Assembly: GCA_025738555.1 (NCBI GenBank)
Contig: JAOVFP010000003.1
Coordinates: 6,262,001-6,326,000, forward strand
Direction: 5' to 3'
DNA length: 64,000 nucleotides
Source of the DNA: Cyathus striatus
Lineage: Eukaryota; Basidiomycota; Agaricomycetes; Agaricales; Nidulariaceae
Shown here: positions 12,170 to 23,329 of the stretch, in pieces
How positions within the stretch are numbered: the first letter of the stretch is position 1
How the letters are laid out: the number at the start of each line of letters is the position of its first letter
The notes under the pieces: generated by a model
The model's input: only the letters and a program-made list of their open reading frames with translations
The model's database searches: none
What the model was told of the DNA's origin: nothing
Program-made: the position numbers and the translations under genes

Positions 12170-12730
12170 TTGTCCCATCTTCTCCCCCTGCTGCACTATT
12201 TTGCAGATGACAAGTGCATGCATTGTCTCCACCACCCCACCTCCCCCCTGCGCTGTCTCACAACTGACGAGTGCAGGCCTCATCTTTCCCCCATGGCTCT
12301 TCCCCCTGCACCATCTTGCAAATGACGAGCGCAGGCCTCATCTCCTCCCCCATGCCTCCTCCCCCTGCACTGTCTCACAAAAGACAAGTGCATGTGTTGC
12401 AGGCCTTGTCTCCTCCCCCATGTCTCCTCCCCCTGCACTGTCTCACAACTGACAAGCACAGGCCTTGTCTTCTCCTCCACATCTCCTCCCTCTGCACCAT
12501 CTCACAACTGAAGAGTACAGGCCTTGTCTCCTCCCCCACACCTCCTCCCTCTGTGCCATCTCACAACTGATGAGTGCAGGCCTTGTCTCCTCCCCCATGC
12601 CTTGTTCCCCTGTGCCATCTCACAAGTGATGGGGATGAATGTCCATCCCCATCCCCTCCTCCACTACCTCCTCGTCTTGCAAGTGAAAATTCCCACACAC
12701 ATCTCCCTCCTCCTCCCACTACCTTGTCTC
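12170..12730 (+). repeat. C-rich minisatellite in E1 (about 60-70 bp unit)
   Basis: Repeats of CTCCCCCTGCACTGTCTCACAA followed by TGACRAGTGCAGGCCTTGTCTCCTCCCCCATG. A related array in opposite orientation lies at 50085-50390, upstream of the KDZ element on the minus strand. By analogy with E4 this may mark the region upstream of the transposase gene. Open frames across it are spurious. Confidence 0.75.
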
Positions 12731-12849
12731 GCAAGTGACAAGGACAAGTGACATTGTCACATAATACACAAGCTTGCAATGAGCACCAGGAAATGTGGCA
12801 TAAATATAACTTAGAATATAGTTCAGACTACTTAAATGGTGCATGAAGA

Positions 12850-13518
12850 ATGCTTTGTAAACCAGCTGAAAATCTACCTTGGAATAAAACCAAAAGAAGA
12901 CATGTTCAGCAGCATCATGATGAGTCAGATAATGAAATTTCAAACAAAAAACATTATTTTAGTGCCTCTCGTTATTATTGTGTAGAGACAATATGTGCTC
13001 TATGTGGTGCTGTAATTGCATGGACAAAGTTTGTGAAGTCAGAGTCAGCAACCAATATACTCAAGTTCTTGGAAAATGTTTTTTCTAATGAAGAATCAAG
13101 ACCAGATTATATATTTATTGATAAGGCATGTAAGGTCCTTAGAACAGCAGTTGCAAATGGAAGTTGGATATATTGGTTTAAAGGTAGCTGCTTTGTAGTG
13201 GATGGGTATCACTATACAAATTATTGCTCAGATGATTACCTTTGTAGGAAGTGGTGTAATCCTGCACCTCAAGATGGTTCTGCACCAAATCTTGTTTACA
13301 TAGCACAAGATAGAGATGGTGGAAGATATTACAAATGAGCATTCAATACACAAGCCTGTGAACAGCGAAACTCATGGCTTGGTGGATTTGAATCTATAAT
13401 GAAACATATAACTCCAAGCAACTTTAATTGGTTTATACATTCTATGATCTTTTATCATACTCAACATGTAATAAAATGGCAGAACAGCCAAAATTTTAGC
13501 ATTATTAGTAAGATCTAG
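12850..13518 (+). pseudogene. KDZ transposase 3' fragment (E1)
   Basis: Encodes the C-terminal transposase core. YYCVETICALCGAVIAWTKF is followed by IFIDKAC (candidate catalytic Asp), CFVVDGYHY, CRKWCNPAPQDGSAPNLV and then AFNTQACEQRNSWLGGFES (candidate catalytic Glu in CEQ). An in-frame TGA at 13336-13338 stands where the relatives have AGA or CGA. The upstream CxC5 and CxC6 clusters are gone. The intron that interrupts the related genes exactly between the codons for NTQ and ACEQ is absent here. Non-functional relic. Confidence 0.85.
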
Positions 13519-14149
13519 AACTTGATAATAGAACTGAAATATAATTTCTATGTAATATTTTTATATATGGTGTGAAAATGTAATAGGTAATAGTAATATT
13601 AATGATTATAGTAATAATGCCCCTAAGTGTAATAATAATAAAAGTACTTAGCCACATCATGTTGGCATGACAACCAAGTGGTAATAGAGATATGGTAAGA
13701 AGATAATAATAAATTGCTGTTATTAATGCTGAGATGTGTGGGAAAATGTGTATGAGAATTAATTGAGACCCTATAAAACACCTACATTTCTTGTTAAGTC
13801 CACCTGGAATTCACCTGGAGTCCTGATCCCTTATATTATTATTATACTCAAAACAAATACTAATACACCTAATTTCTTGTGAAGTCCACCTGAGTCCTGA
13901 ACCCTTACTTAAGAACACACCTAAGATATCAGAACCCAGTGGAAAATACAGACTCCATATATTCCAACAGGATGCCACCAGGACAATATCCATTCTATCA
14001 GGACTCCATCCAGACAATATTCATTCCACTCAGACTCTACTCGGACTCCAGCTGAACAAGCTGGAGTCCATCCAGAATATCTGGACTATATTGGGTCCAT
14101 CTGGAGTCCGGCCAGAGTGGGGGGGGGAGTGTAAAGTACTGCTCAAATG

Positions 14150-14525
14150 GCACAAATAAGATAAGTAGATGAAAAACCATTTGGAAGTGATATATCAATG
14201 ACAAGTCCAAGTAGAATACATGTTATTTGGCTATGCTTCTAGTCTGTTACATGTGACAAAGAACTAATTTCTTTCATAAACAAATAAATATTGTGATTTA
14301 ATGGAAGTCTTCTGCACTGTGCATTAATTTCAGCAGATTCACATGCAGTTACTATTCATGAAATGAGATGTTTTATAATATTTTGGTATAGCTGACAAAG
14401 AACATCTGGAGTAATTGATTGATATATATCTATATAAGGTAGATCATTGCCTCCATCTATTGTGCAACTTGTAAACTTTAGCTGATTCACAGCAATCAAT
14501 TGTATGCACCATATCCAATTCTATT
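14150..14525. other. No gene seen
   Basis: AT-rich flank of element E1 with no identified signal. Confidence 0.4.
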
Positions 14526-14931
14526 GAGTATTCCTTTCAACCACACCCTCATTCCTACTGTATCTATTAAACCAGTGAATACTCAGCTTTCTCCAGATGA
14601 TGTAACTGCATGTCTGCAGCAAGCACCTGCACCACCAGCAGCCTAGCAAACTACATTATCAGGTAGTGGAGGACCTTCTCCACCTCCACCTCCCTCTGGT
14701 GGTGTTTCTCTTCAGAAATGCCACTCTGAATGTCATTTTAACATCACCACGAATGAAATTCTGAAAATGATAGCCTCTTTGGTGGACTATTTTTCCCTGC
14801 CACCAGCACCTTCTCATCTCACTCAGGAGAAGAAAATCAACCAGCTGGACAATTTCAATGGCTCCAACTCTTTAAAATTGGAACTATTTATCATGCAAGT
14901 TCACAACACACAAATCAAAGAAAGAGAATGA
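14525..14931 (+). pseudogene. Possible Ty3/gypsy gag relic
   Basis: One frame reads a proline-rich tract (PPPPPSGGVSLQ), then NEILKMIASLVDYFSLP, then INQLDNFNGSNSLKLELFIMQV and a stop at TGA. The pattern (P..F.G....L..F....) resembles the start of the gag capsid region of basidiomycete gypsy elements. It has no start, and a TAG interrupts it upstream at about 14646. Assignment rests on this short motif only. Confidence 0.4.
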
Positions 14932-14939
14932 TTCTATAG

Positions 14940-16306
14940 CTTGTCTGGAATAAACTAGCACAAGAGTAAAGAATAACTAATTAAAATGACTGTATTTATA
15001 GTAATATCTTTGAGGGAATCACATGTAATACTGTCTATACTACTACACATATTTACTGTGCTTCTACTATGCAAACTTATGTACTACATATGTAAAAGGC
15101 ATAGCTGAACTGTGCACTGTGTCTTCTTTTCTTAACACATTAATATCCATATAATTATCTCCTTGTAATACCAAAATATTAGCTCTATTAGATGGTCTAT
15201 CACACTTGTTGACATCATGATGATGAAGATAATATGATTGGTGCTCTGACTACTATTGTTGAGTGCATTGACTGTAAAAATAAGATTAGATTAAATTAAA
15301 AGACATAAGTAGATAAATAATATACATTATCTTCCTGACATGCAACTTGAACCCAGTATCATCAGGCTCAAAAAAGCAGTACCACAGAATTGAGAAGCAC
15401 CTGTAATAAAGTAAATTCAGGCAAGTTGAGTAACAAGAAATAGTAACATACAGCAAGCTCCATATTCATGACATTTACCATTATAATATATGAATTCCAA
15501 TGGAACATTAAAACTGTCTAGAAAGTCTATATTAAAAATACCAAACTGCAAATAGTAAATAATCAAATTAAACTCACAGCTCTATAAGAGAAATATCAGC
15601 ACTAGAGTCACATTTAGAACAATTAGCTTTATGAGAGTCATTTCTATCAAGATGTATCCTTTTCCATTGAAGTTGCATAGTTGTTCATTATTCTCTGTTT
15701 GAAGGTAGCAGTATATAAATTAATATCAATATAATGATAAACAAGAAAAATAAAATACAAATGTAATAACTGATTGGAAAGGACTATCTGATGTGTGAGA
15801 CTCTCCATATGAGAGAGTATTGGGTTCTTGAATTAGACATGGCTGTTCATATCCACATCTATTACCAATAATTAATACTGAAATGTATACTTATATATAG
15901 AAGATACATATTTGTTCATGAAAATAACAATGTACTTCTCACATATAGCACAAACTACAAGAGCCATGATAATGGCAATGCATAAAAAAAATTTTGAAGC
16001 CATTGATAAATTTCAATCTGGAGCAGATGAAAATCTGTGAGAAATCTTACAAGATACAGAGGTATTTATAAATTTATGAGAGCATGATTACATGATGAAA
16101 AGCAAATATTTTGGAACTTAATGTATAGTGTATTGACCAGGCTAATGTAGTTCAAGAGAAGGACATCAAAAGTGTTCATTTCAATAAAATTTGTATACTA
16201 TTGATAAAAATAGTATCACTTCTATACATGTAAAATTGGGGGAGATCTGATGTGATAATATATATTTAGAATTTAATGTCACCAAGTAAACATATAGAGA
16301 AATGGT
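14940..16306. other. AT-rich, no gene seen
   Basis: No open frame of note and no terminal repeats recognised. It is the flank of the element at 16307. Confidence 0.4.
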
Positions 16307-17393
16307 CAGTATGTTGTACTCTCCCACAGTTATTACTGGACTCTCACCAGACTATCAAGAGTTCAGTGAGAGTCTCACTACACTATCAGTAGGGCACATG
16401 GACTCTATCTGAACTCCACTGAACTCAAGTACCTAAGTTGTATCTAGACTCTATTGTCACAGTTGTAACATGTTTCCCACATTTATCACACTTGTCACAC
16501 ATGTGTGAAAGTGTGCCATGTTGAAAAATGTTGGAAAAAGCGTGACATATTAGAAAAGTGTGACATCCATCATTTTCCAACATGTCACAAAGACTCTATT
16601 GTCACAGTTGTAATATGTTTCCCACAGTTATCATACTTGTCACACATGTGTGAAAGGTTGGAACATGTGGGAAAAGTGTGGTGCCTAAGCTTTACCTAGA
16701 CACTATTGTCACACATGTATGAAAGTGTGATATGTTGGAAAATGTTGAAAAAAGCGTGACATGTGTGACAAGCGTGGGGAAATCGTGACATGTTGAAAGC
16801 GTGACATATGTGACAATGTGGGGAAAGTGTGACATGTTGGAAAAAGTTGGGTAAGTGTGATGGTTATGATATGTGACGCTTTTCTATCGTGTCACACTTT
16901 TTCCCACGCTTGTCACACATGGCACACATGTCACGCTTTTTCCAACATTTTCCAACATGTCACACTTTCATACATGTGTGACAATTGTGTCTAGGTAAAG
17001 CTTAGGCACCACACTTTTCCCACATGTTCCAACCTTTCACACATGTGTGACAAGTATGATAACTGTGGGAAACACATTACAACTGTGACAATAGAGTCTG
17101 CCTGAAGTTTACCTGGAGTCCACCTGATCTTGTGGAGGAGTGAGATATACAGCTTATTCTCACTAGATTCTCATTGGACTCTCAGAGATTCTCACCTAAT
17201 GAGAACTAGATGAGATTGTAGTGAGATGAAAATTGTTCATTTTCTCAGTGTAGTCTCACCAATGTCTCACTAATATCTCTCCACACTCTCAGATATACCA
17301 CTAAAATTAACCTGGATTCTCACTGGAGTATCAGAGAATCTCATGAGAATCTCACTAGATTCTACTGAGACTATGGGTCAGTGACATGACCTT
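16307..17393 (-). mobile_element. KDZ-E transposon, copy E10 (short, non-autonomous)
   Basis: Minus-orientation copy. The low-coordinate end is the right-type terminus CAGTATGTTGTACTCTCCCACAG. The high-coordinate end, reverse complemented, is AAGGTCATGTCACTGACCCAYAGTCTCA, matching the left end of E4. The TSD is perfect: GAAATGGT at 16299-16306 and 17394-17401. Inside, a family iii terminus (GTGAGATATACAG ending at 17152) shows that part of another KDZ-E copy is nested. That copy's left boundary and TSD could not be placed. No coding sequence. Confidence 0.88.
16594..17097. repeat. Long near-perfect inverted repeat (about 230-260 bp arms)
   Basis: The left arm starts GACTCTATTGTCACAGTTGT at about 16592 and the right arm ends with its complement at about 17097. 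Arms share long exact blocks such as GTGTGAAAGGTTGGAACATG and GTGCCTAAGCTTTACCTAGA. The centre near 16860 is short. A transcript across this would form a long hairpin. Units contain GTGACATGTTGGAAAATGTT, a satellite shared with E5 and E11. Confidence 0.88.
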
Positions 17394-17399
17394 GAAATG

Positions 17400-17614
17400 G
17401 TGCAGTATCCCAAAACAGAATGATAATAATAAGAAACTAAACAACTGTCTTTGCACAGTCTATTTCTAAGACTTCAATGAATAAAACAATGGACTTGGTT
17501 GACTTACAATAAAGTTTATATACAAGGACCCTCTTTGTATTAATTCAAATTCTTATGCAAGACAAGCCAGTAAGGAGAACAGTTTGATCAATGAAAGTCA
17601 AATGATGTTACATT
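17400..17614. other. No gene seen
   Basis: Spacer between the KDZ-E copy and the Harbinger element. Confidence 0.4.
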
Positions 17615-18537
17615 GGGTGACTTTCTGCTGGGTTTAGAATCCTAGATTAAATTTCTAAACCTAAGCGAGCAGACTTTGAGAATATTTAGAATCTGATTCT
17701 AAACCATAACACATGCAATGATGTTTCACCAACTTCTCATCCACGTATCACACATTGTTCTCTTGATACAAGTGGCGCACTTGGCCTCATTTTGCATTTT
17801 CTTAACTCAACAATGCATGATGTTAGCTTTTGTGAGATCTTTGCACTAATTCCATCCACAGTATCTCAATATATCAACTTTTCCCTTCAGATATTGCTCT
17901 TAATTTTGAAGAAGATGCCAGAAGCACAGATACAATACCTAGTTGATGATGAGTTTCAAGAAAGCAATGCTTTAATTGCCACTCGACATCCACTATTAAC
18001 AGGTGCATTTGGGGGTATGGATGGTTTGAACCTCCCTGTTCAGACATCCAGTAATTTGGAGATAGAAAATGTGACCTACAATGGATGGCTTCATGAACAT
18101 TTTGTAAGCTCTGTGTTGTATTTTCTGGTGATGGTAAGTATACATATTTAGTGTGTAAATGGGTTTTTTTATGATACTATGTGCCTAGGAACAATAATCA
18201 CTTGCAATCTCAATGCACCAGGGAGTTGGCATGACTTGCATGTTGCACAACCAATTTATGAGAAACTCTGTACACATACCTCCTGTCATATCTGTGACAA
18301 TCCCTGTACCATTGGAGTCAACTCTGGGTTTACTCCGCTTTTAGTACATTTCCTCCGGACTATGTATACTTGTTATATATCGAACTCTTCCTTACTAATG
18401 TTTACTTGTTCCTTCCCTTTAATATTACTACCTCGTTCTCTGGCTGTGGCCATTTCTCCTATGACTATAATCTAGAGACATACTACTAGTTTACCATGTT
18501 CTACAGTTTGCGACACTTAAACACCACAAATTTATTA

Positions 18538-19088
18538 AGCGAATTTTCTAGCAACCACAAACAACTTTTAGCTTCCGAAAATCGTCGGAATAGGATAGTT
18601 ACGATGTAATGTACAATATTCCACGAGCAGATTTTTGACATTCTGATTTTTTTGATTTTTTAGCCCAAAAATTTGGCACTTGGCCATAAAAAATAGTAAA
18701 AATCATGAAAAATGTATTTTTAGTATGCTTTCATCAATAGCAATATGATTCTGCAAAAAAACGGCCTCTGAATCGCTTCACAGGGCGCTAAAAAATCGCT
18801 TTTCTAAAAACCATAAGTGAATTTTCTAGCAACCACAAATGACTTTTAGCTTCCGAAAATCATCGGAATAGGATAGTTACGATGTAATCTACAATATTCC
18901 ACGAGTAGATTTTTGAAATTCCGATTTTTTTGATTTTTTAGCCCAAAAATTTCGCACTTGGCCATAAAAAAATAGTAAAAATCATGAAAAATGTATTTTT
19001 AGTATGCTTTCATCGATAGCGATATGATTCCGCAAAAAAACGGCCTCTGAATCGCTTCACTGGGCGCTAAAAAATCGCTTTTCTAACC
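18538..19088 (+). repeat. 278-bp tandem duplication at left end of mariner element
   Basis: Two copies in direct orientation, with exact period 278 (for example ACGATGTAAT at 18601 and 18879; CTAGCAACCACAAA at 18548 and 18826). They lie between the left TIR and the transposase start and contain TTTTTTGATTTTTTAGCCC and GAATCGCTTCAC. They may carry repeated transposase-binding or promoter sites. Confidence 0.9.
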
Positions 19089-19091
19089 ACC

Positions 19092-22013
19092 ATGCCCAGA
19101 GGTAGACCCAAGAAAAAGAGCCGAAATACCAGTGGACTTCGCAATAATCAGCCAAAAACTAATCTCCAGAGTCCCTCCCCACTACATATCACATATATCC
19201 TCCCCAGAGCCCATTATAAATGCTAAAAATGCGATCAGTGGGGAATCTATGAGCCTGTCTCAACCACAGCTAATCAGTGAAGATGGTGAATTGCTTCAAG
19301 ACTCTTACTGTTCAGATGAGGATGACATTGAGCCCATTATAAATTCTAAAAATGCGATCAGTGGGGAATCTATGAGCCTGTCTCAATCACAGCTAATCAG
19401 TGAAGATGGTGAATTGCTTCAAGACCCTTACTGTTCAGATGAGGATGATATTGAGCCCATTATAAATGCTAAAAATGCGATCAGTGGGGAATCTATGAGC
19501 CTGTCTCAACCACAGCTAATCAGTGAAGATGGTGAATTGCTCCAAGACCCTTACTGTTCAGATGAGGATGATATTCAGAACAATTCTTTGGAGGAGACTC
19601 AGGAGAGTGACTTTGAACTTGACTGGAATTATGTGGCAGATGAAGAGTTTGGGAAGAAGCTTGCAGATATGGCCTTAGAAGATGATCCCAATGATAGTGA
19701 TTGGATTCCTCCAAAGCTCAAGAGAGAAAAGCTTGAAAAAAAAGGTAATTACACATTTTGTATTAGAGGGAAATACTAAAATAAATCTTGTTCAGATCGT
19801 CCAAAGTCATATACAAAAGGTCCTGATGTTATGAGTAAGTCTAAGCACACAAGATATCGTTACAAGAAGGCATGGAAGACACAATCTACTCTTGATAATT
19901 TTGTTGAAATAAAAACTGGATCACTGAAGCGTTCTGCAGCTGAAATAGAGTCAAGCTCTAGCTCTGTTGAGGATCAGGTCAATTCTGGATCAGACAATAG
20001 TGTTAGTTGTGTCAGTTCCCCAATCCTACAGGAGTCTAGTATTGGTTCTCCAGTACAGGAGTCTCACAAGTCTTTGACTCCCTCACAAATATACACAGAG
20101 GATGGGACTCTGGATGATAGCAGTGATGTTGAACTCATAAATGAAGGTGCACAATTTGAAGAGAAAGATGAACTACCACATGAACTTTCCATAAACCAAT
20201 ATTTGGACAATAATAAGGATGAAATATTGAATGAGGAGCTTGAAGAAAATTTACAGGGTATAGCACCTGAAATAAAAGATTGGGGTTTTCTTCGCAGGCA
20301 GATACAAAATGATTTAAAGAAAAATAAGAATATTCTTCCCATTTCAAAAATTAATCAGCTCATGATACTTTCAAATTTTGCTGCTGCTCGTCTTAATGGA
20401 ATGTCTCGTATTGAAGCAAGTGAATCCATTGCTAATGTATGGCGTGTTGAAAAGGGACGAGCTTGGTTTGCTTGCAGGATTCAGTCTCTAGCACGACATT
20501 ACCAGATTTTTGAGCAGCTTCCAGAAGAGAAGCGAGGCAGAAAAAAGAATGCTCAGTCATATATTGGTGATGAAAATGTTAAACTGCTGTGTCTAAATTA
20601 TCTTCGCAGCCAGAAGCCTGGTACAGTGACACCAAAGAATTTTCGGAAAGCAATCAATCAACAAATATTTCCTGATCTGAATATTCAGCCAGAACAACCA
20701 ATCAGTTTACGTACCGTCCAATGATGGCTACCAATATTGGGGTGGCATCATTCAAGTGTTAAAAAAGGTGTTTATAAAGATGGACACAATCGTCCAGATG
20801 TGGATGTGTACCGAGACAAAAAGTATCTGCCTGAGATGGAAGTATATGAATGTAAAATGGCTCATTATGAAGGACCAGAACTTGTTAGAGTTGCACCTCA
20901 GTTGGAAGAAGGGGAAAGAGAAATAATCCCTATATTTCATGATGAAAGCTCTTTTCACCATCATGATGCACCTACAAAAGCATGGTATGTAAATAACATT
21001 TGATGTTAATGATTTGCTCTGATAATTTACACAAGGATTGAGAAAGGAAAGCAGCCAATGCGCTCAAAAGGAAGAGGAAGAATAGTCCATGTTTCCAATT
21101 TCATCACTCCAGAAACTGGACAGTTGGTTACAACAAATGAAGATGGGACCATCAAAAGAAATGCCTGGAAAATTATATTTCCAGGTGCAAATGGAGATGC
21201 CTGGTGGGACTGTGCACAGCTTCTGAAGCAGATGGAAGATGCAATATCCATTTTTGAGGAAGCTCATCCAATGAAGCAAGCATTATTTGTATTTGACAAT
21301 TCATCTGCACATGCTTCTCTCCCATCAGATGCACTCAAAGCTTTTGAGATGAATAAGCATGATGGAGGCAAGCAACGTATTCAACATGAAACAGTTATTC
21401 CTGAGACAAATCCATCCATTGAGTATCGAGGAAAGGTCCAGCAGATGACACTGCCTGATGGAAGGCCAAAAGGACTGCAGACTGTTTTAGAGGAACGAGG
21501 TTTTGATGTTTCTCACCTTCATGCAAAATGCTCACCAGTTTGCCCTTTTGAAAGTAAAGATTGCTGCATGGCCCGTCTACTTAGCCAGCAAGATGATTTT
21601 GTCAATCAGAAGTCAATGCTTGAGATATTAATCACTAATGCTGGACATATTTGTATGTTTCTGCCAAAATTTCATTGTGAATTGAACCCAATAGAAATGG
21701 TACGTATGTTTTAATAATATTACAAATTTAAATTATTGAGCATACACTTTGACAGTACTGGGGGTGGGCAAAATATCGGTATTGTGAAGAAGATAAAAGA
21801 ACCTTTCAAGATGCAAAAAAAGCAGTTGTGAAATATCTAGATGCTTGTCCTCTGGATGTTATTCGTCGTTTTATAAACTGAACATGGCGATTTATGAGTG
21901 CATATAGGTGTGGTTTAACAGGTGAAGCAGCAGAATGGGCTGTTAGACAGCATCGTCAACACCGTCAAGTCTCAAATCGTGCTATGATGGCACTTGAGGC
22001 TATTGTATCCTAA
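19092..22013 (+). pseudogene. Tc1/mariner-superfamily transposase (two nonsense codons)
   Basis: Cut-and-paste transposase. The start ATG (19092, context CCACC-ATG) opens an AT-hook-like PRGRPKKKSR. An indel at about 19180-19206 then shifts the frame into three 41-residue acidic repeats. Exons are about 19092-19744, 19796-20984, 21036-21699 and 21756-22013, with GT-AG introns of 50-56 bp. Exon 2 has a Lys-rich start (HTRYRYKKAWKTQSTLDNF), Ser-rich linkers and a helical region (RIEASESIANVWRVEKGRAW). Catalytic triad candidates are Asp in FHDESSFH, Asp in FVFDNSSAHA and Glu in LNPIEMYWGWAKY, the last split by an intron. Stops are TGA at 20722-20724 (QxWLPILGW) and TGA at 21879-21881 (INxTWRFMSAYR); both fit CGA to TGA. 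Relatives are common in mushroom genomes. Confidence 0.9.
19207..19575 (+). repeat. 123-bp in-frame tandem repeat in transposase gene (3 copies)
   Basis: Copies start at 19207, 19330 and 19453 and are nearly identical. Each encodes 41 residues from EPIINAKNAISGESMSLSQ to PYCSDEDDI. The unit is acidic and probably disordered. Near-identity suggests recent expansion. Confidence 0.92.
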
Positions 22014-23329
22014 ATTAGACTATGTAACATGTCGATTTTTTTGCCAAAAAATTTGGCACAGCTATTTTATCGTGGGAATTTCACAAAAACATCATTTTTG
22101 TATGTATTTTGACCTTCTGATTCTGAATCTGTAATTGGTTTGCCCTGAAAAATTCATTTTCCTACCATAATAAAATTTGTGGTGTTTAAGTGTCGCAAAC
22201 TGTACATTTCATGGAGTTTACTTAACTCTAGGATGCCACATACCCATGGGCATTACTCCATATGCATTCGGACAAAGTAGTTTACTATATAAACTACTCC
22301 TGTAATGTAGATAGACTTCAGTTTCAAATCAACTACATTTACACCCTTCTCCCACTTGGGCCTTGAGCCAACTCTGCTATTTTGCCACTTACTCCGCTTT
22401 GTTCTAAATACGGAACTGGAAGTCCAAGGGGCGCAACACACAAGTTGAAGCCAACGTTCCACTACTCCCGTACTTGTTCATTATCTCCTCACACCTTACT
22501 AATGTTGTACAAGTTACTCTGCTATTAGACTATCTACTCTGAGGTTCTTATCCCTAGTGGAATAGAACGGGACGTGACACCTCCGAAGGGTACTATCTTG
22601 TTACTGACACAACTTTCCCTCAAGGATCAAATCAAATTTCAGGCCGGATAAGGGCTCCAATGAAGGAGGGAACAGTACTGCCTGCTGACCACAATGAACA
22701 AGCAACAATAATGAAATTTAATCAGCAGTTACTGTCATATCGTCAAATAGCAGAATGGGGGATGCACATGATGCAAGGATCATTTGGATGCTTATGAGTT
22801 CCTCTTCCTATCAACTATGATGATGTTCGTGGAGATATACTGGAAACAACATAACACTTATTCAATCTATGCACTCATACCATTGGTTTCAATCAGATCA
22901 CATCAGTTTACATGCCTATTTGGAGAGAAGATGAAAGACAAAATGAAGTTTGGTTATCATTTGGTGAAATGCTATATTCAGAACAGCGAGATAATGATAG
23001 AGTAAGGAGATTTCACCTGAATGTAGTAGAGGTGTAATCACGTTGATTCACTCTTGGATTTTCATATTAATTTTATTGGGGGTATATAAGATACAGAAGA
23101 AGATAAGCAGTATATAATGAGTCGAAACAGCACTAGTCCAGTTTAAAAGAGGGACAAGGTAAAAGAGCAGCAAAGTAAAAAAGAAACATGGTAAGAGAAG
23201 TGAGAAATATTATCAAATTAAAAAGTAATGATAATAGAGAAAAGTAAAGATGAACTAATTAAAAATGTAATAGTAATATGAAATAGAGAAAAAGCAACAA
23301 TCAGCTCATTGTAAAGATGAACTTTACAC

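Larger units (their letters stand above)
11353..14141 (+). mobile_element. KDZ-E transposon, copy E1 (internally deleted)
   Basis: Left end reads GAGGTCTTTACACTCCCC and right end (reverse complement) CAGTACTTTACACTCCCC, followed inward on both sides by TCTGGCC and CTCCAGRTGGAC repeats. It is flanked by a perfect 8-bp target duplication, CTCAAATG at 11345-11352 and 14142-14149. The 2.8 kb interior holds a tRNA-like sequence, a minisatellite and the 3' half of a KDZ transposase gene. The accessory gene and the CxC5/CxC6 coding part seen in E4 are missing. It is therefore a deletion derivative that would need transposase supplied from elsewhere. Confidence 0.88.
18504..22202 (+). mobile_element. 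Tc1/mariner-type transposon, 3.7 kb
   Basis: Exact 30-bp terminal inverted repeats begin CAGTTTGCGACACTTAAACA at 18504 and end with the complement at 22202. They are flanked by TA on both sides (18502-18503, 22203-22204), the classic Tc1/mariner target duplication. The empty site exists in this window: the paralogous LTR at 29705-31490 is uninterrupted across the matching point (about 31270). The element carries one four-exon transposase gene and a duplicated 278-bp subterminal block at the left end. Two stop codons in the gene make this copy non-autonomous. Confidence 0.95.
18284..22579 (-). mobile_element. Solo LTR, family A, copy 1 (contains nested mariner)
   Basis: The LTR runs on the minus strand from TGTCACGTCCCGTTC (22579 downward) to ATCTGTGACA-type sequence ending at 18284, with TG..CA ends. 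It is flanked by a perfect 5-bp duplication CCTCC (18279-18283 and 22580-22584). Its length without the nested mariner is 595 bp, close to the 598 bp of copy 2 (29705-31490). No internal retrotransposon sequence is present, so it is a solo LTR left by LTR-LTR recombination inside the Harbinger transposase gene. Confidence 0.93.
17717..23037 (+). pseudogene. PIF/Harbinger transposase, interrupted by solo LTR
   Basis: DDE transposase of the HARBI1/DDE_Tnp_4 type. The N-terminal part (from about 17740) reads SLDTSGALGLILHFLNSTM and IFALIPSTVSQYINFSL. The catalytic domain begins with GAFGGMDG (first Asp) and NGWLHEHFVSSVL. A GT-AG intron spans 18134-18188, then come TIITCNLNAPGSWHDLHVAQ and, across the LTR, YLVTDTTFP (second Asp). 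The probable third acidic residue is in RQIAEWGMHMMQGSFG. The solo LTR at 18284-22579 sits in the coding sequence; removing it with one TSD copy leaves the frame intact. Lesions are a one-base frameshift near 18116, TGA at 22795-22797 and TAA at 22852-22854. The true start codon is not clear. Ends TAA 23035-23037. Confidence 0.88.

Noticed and set aside
17141..17152. A complete further KDZ-E element (E9) nested in E10
   Set aside because: A right terminus is clear, but no left terminus or matching 8-bp flank (CTTATTCT) was found, so it is reported only as a nested fragment.
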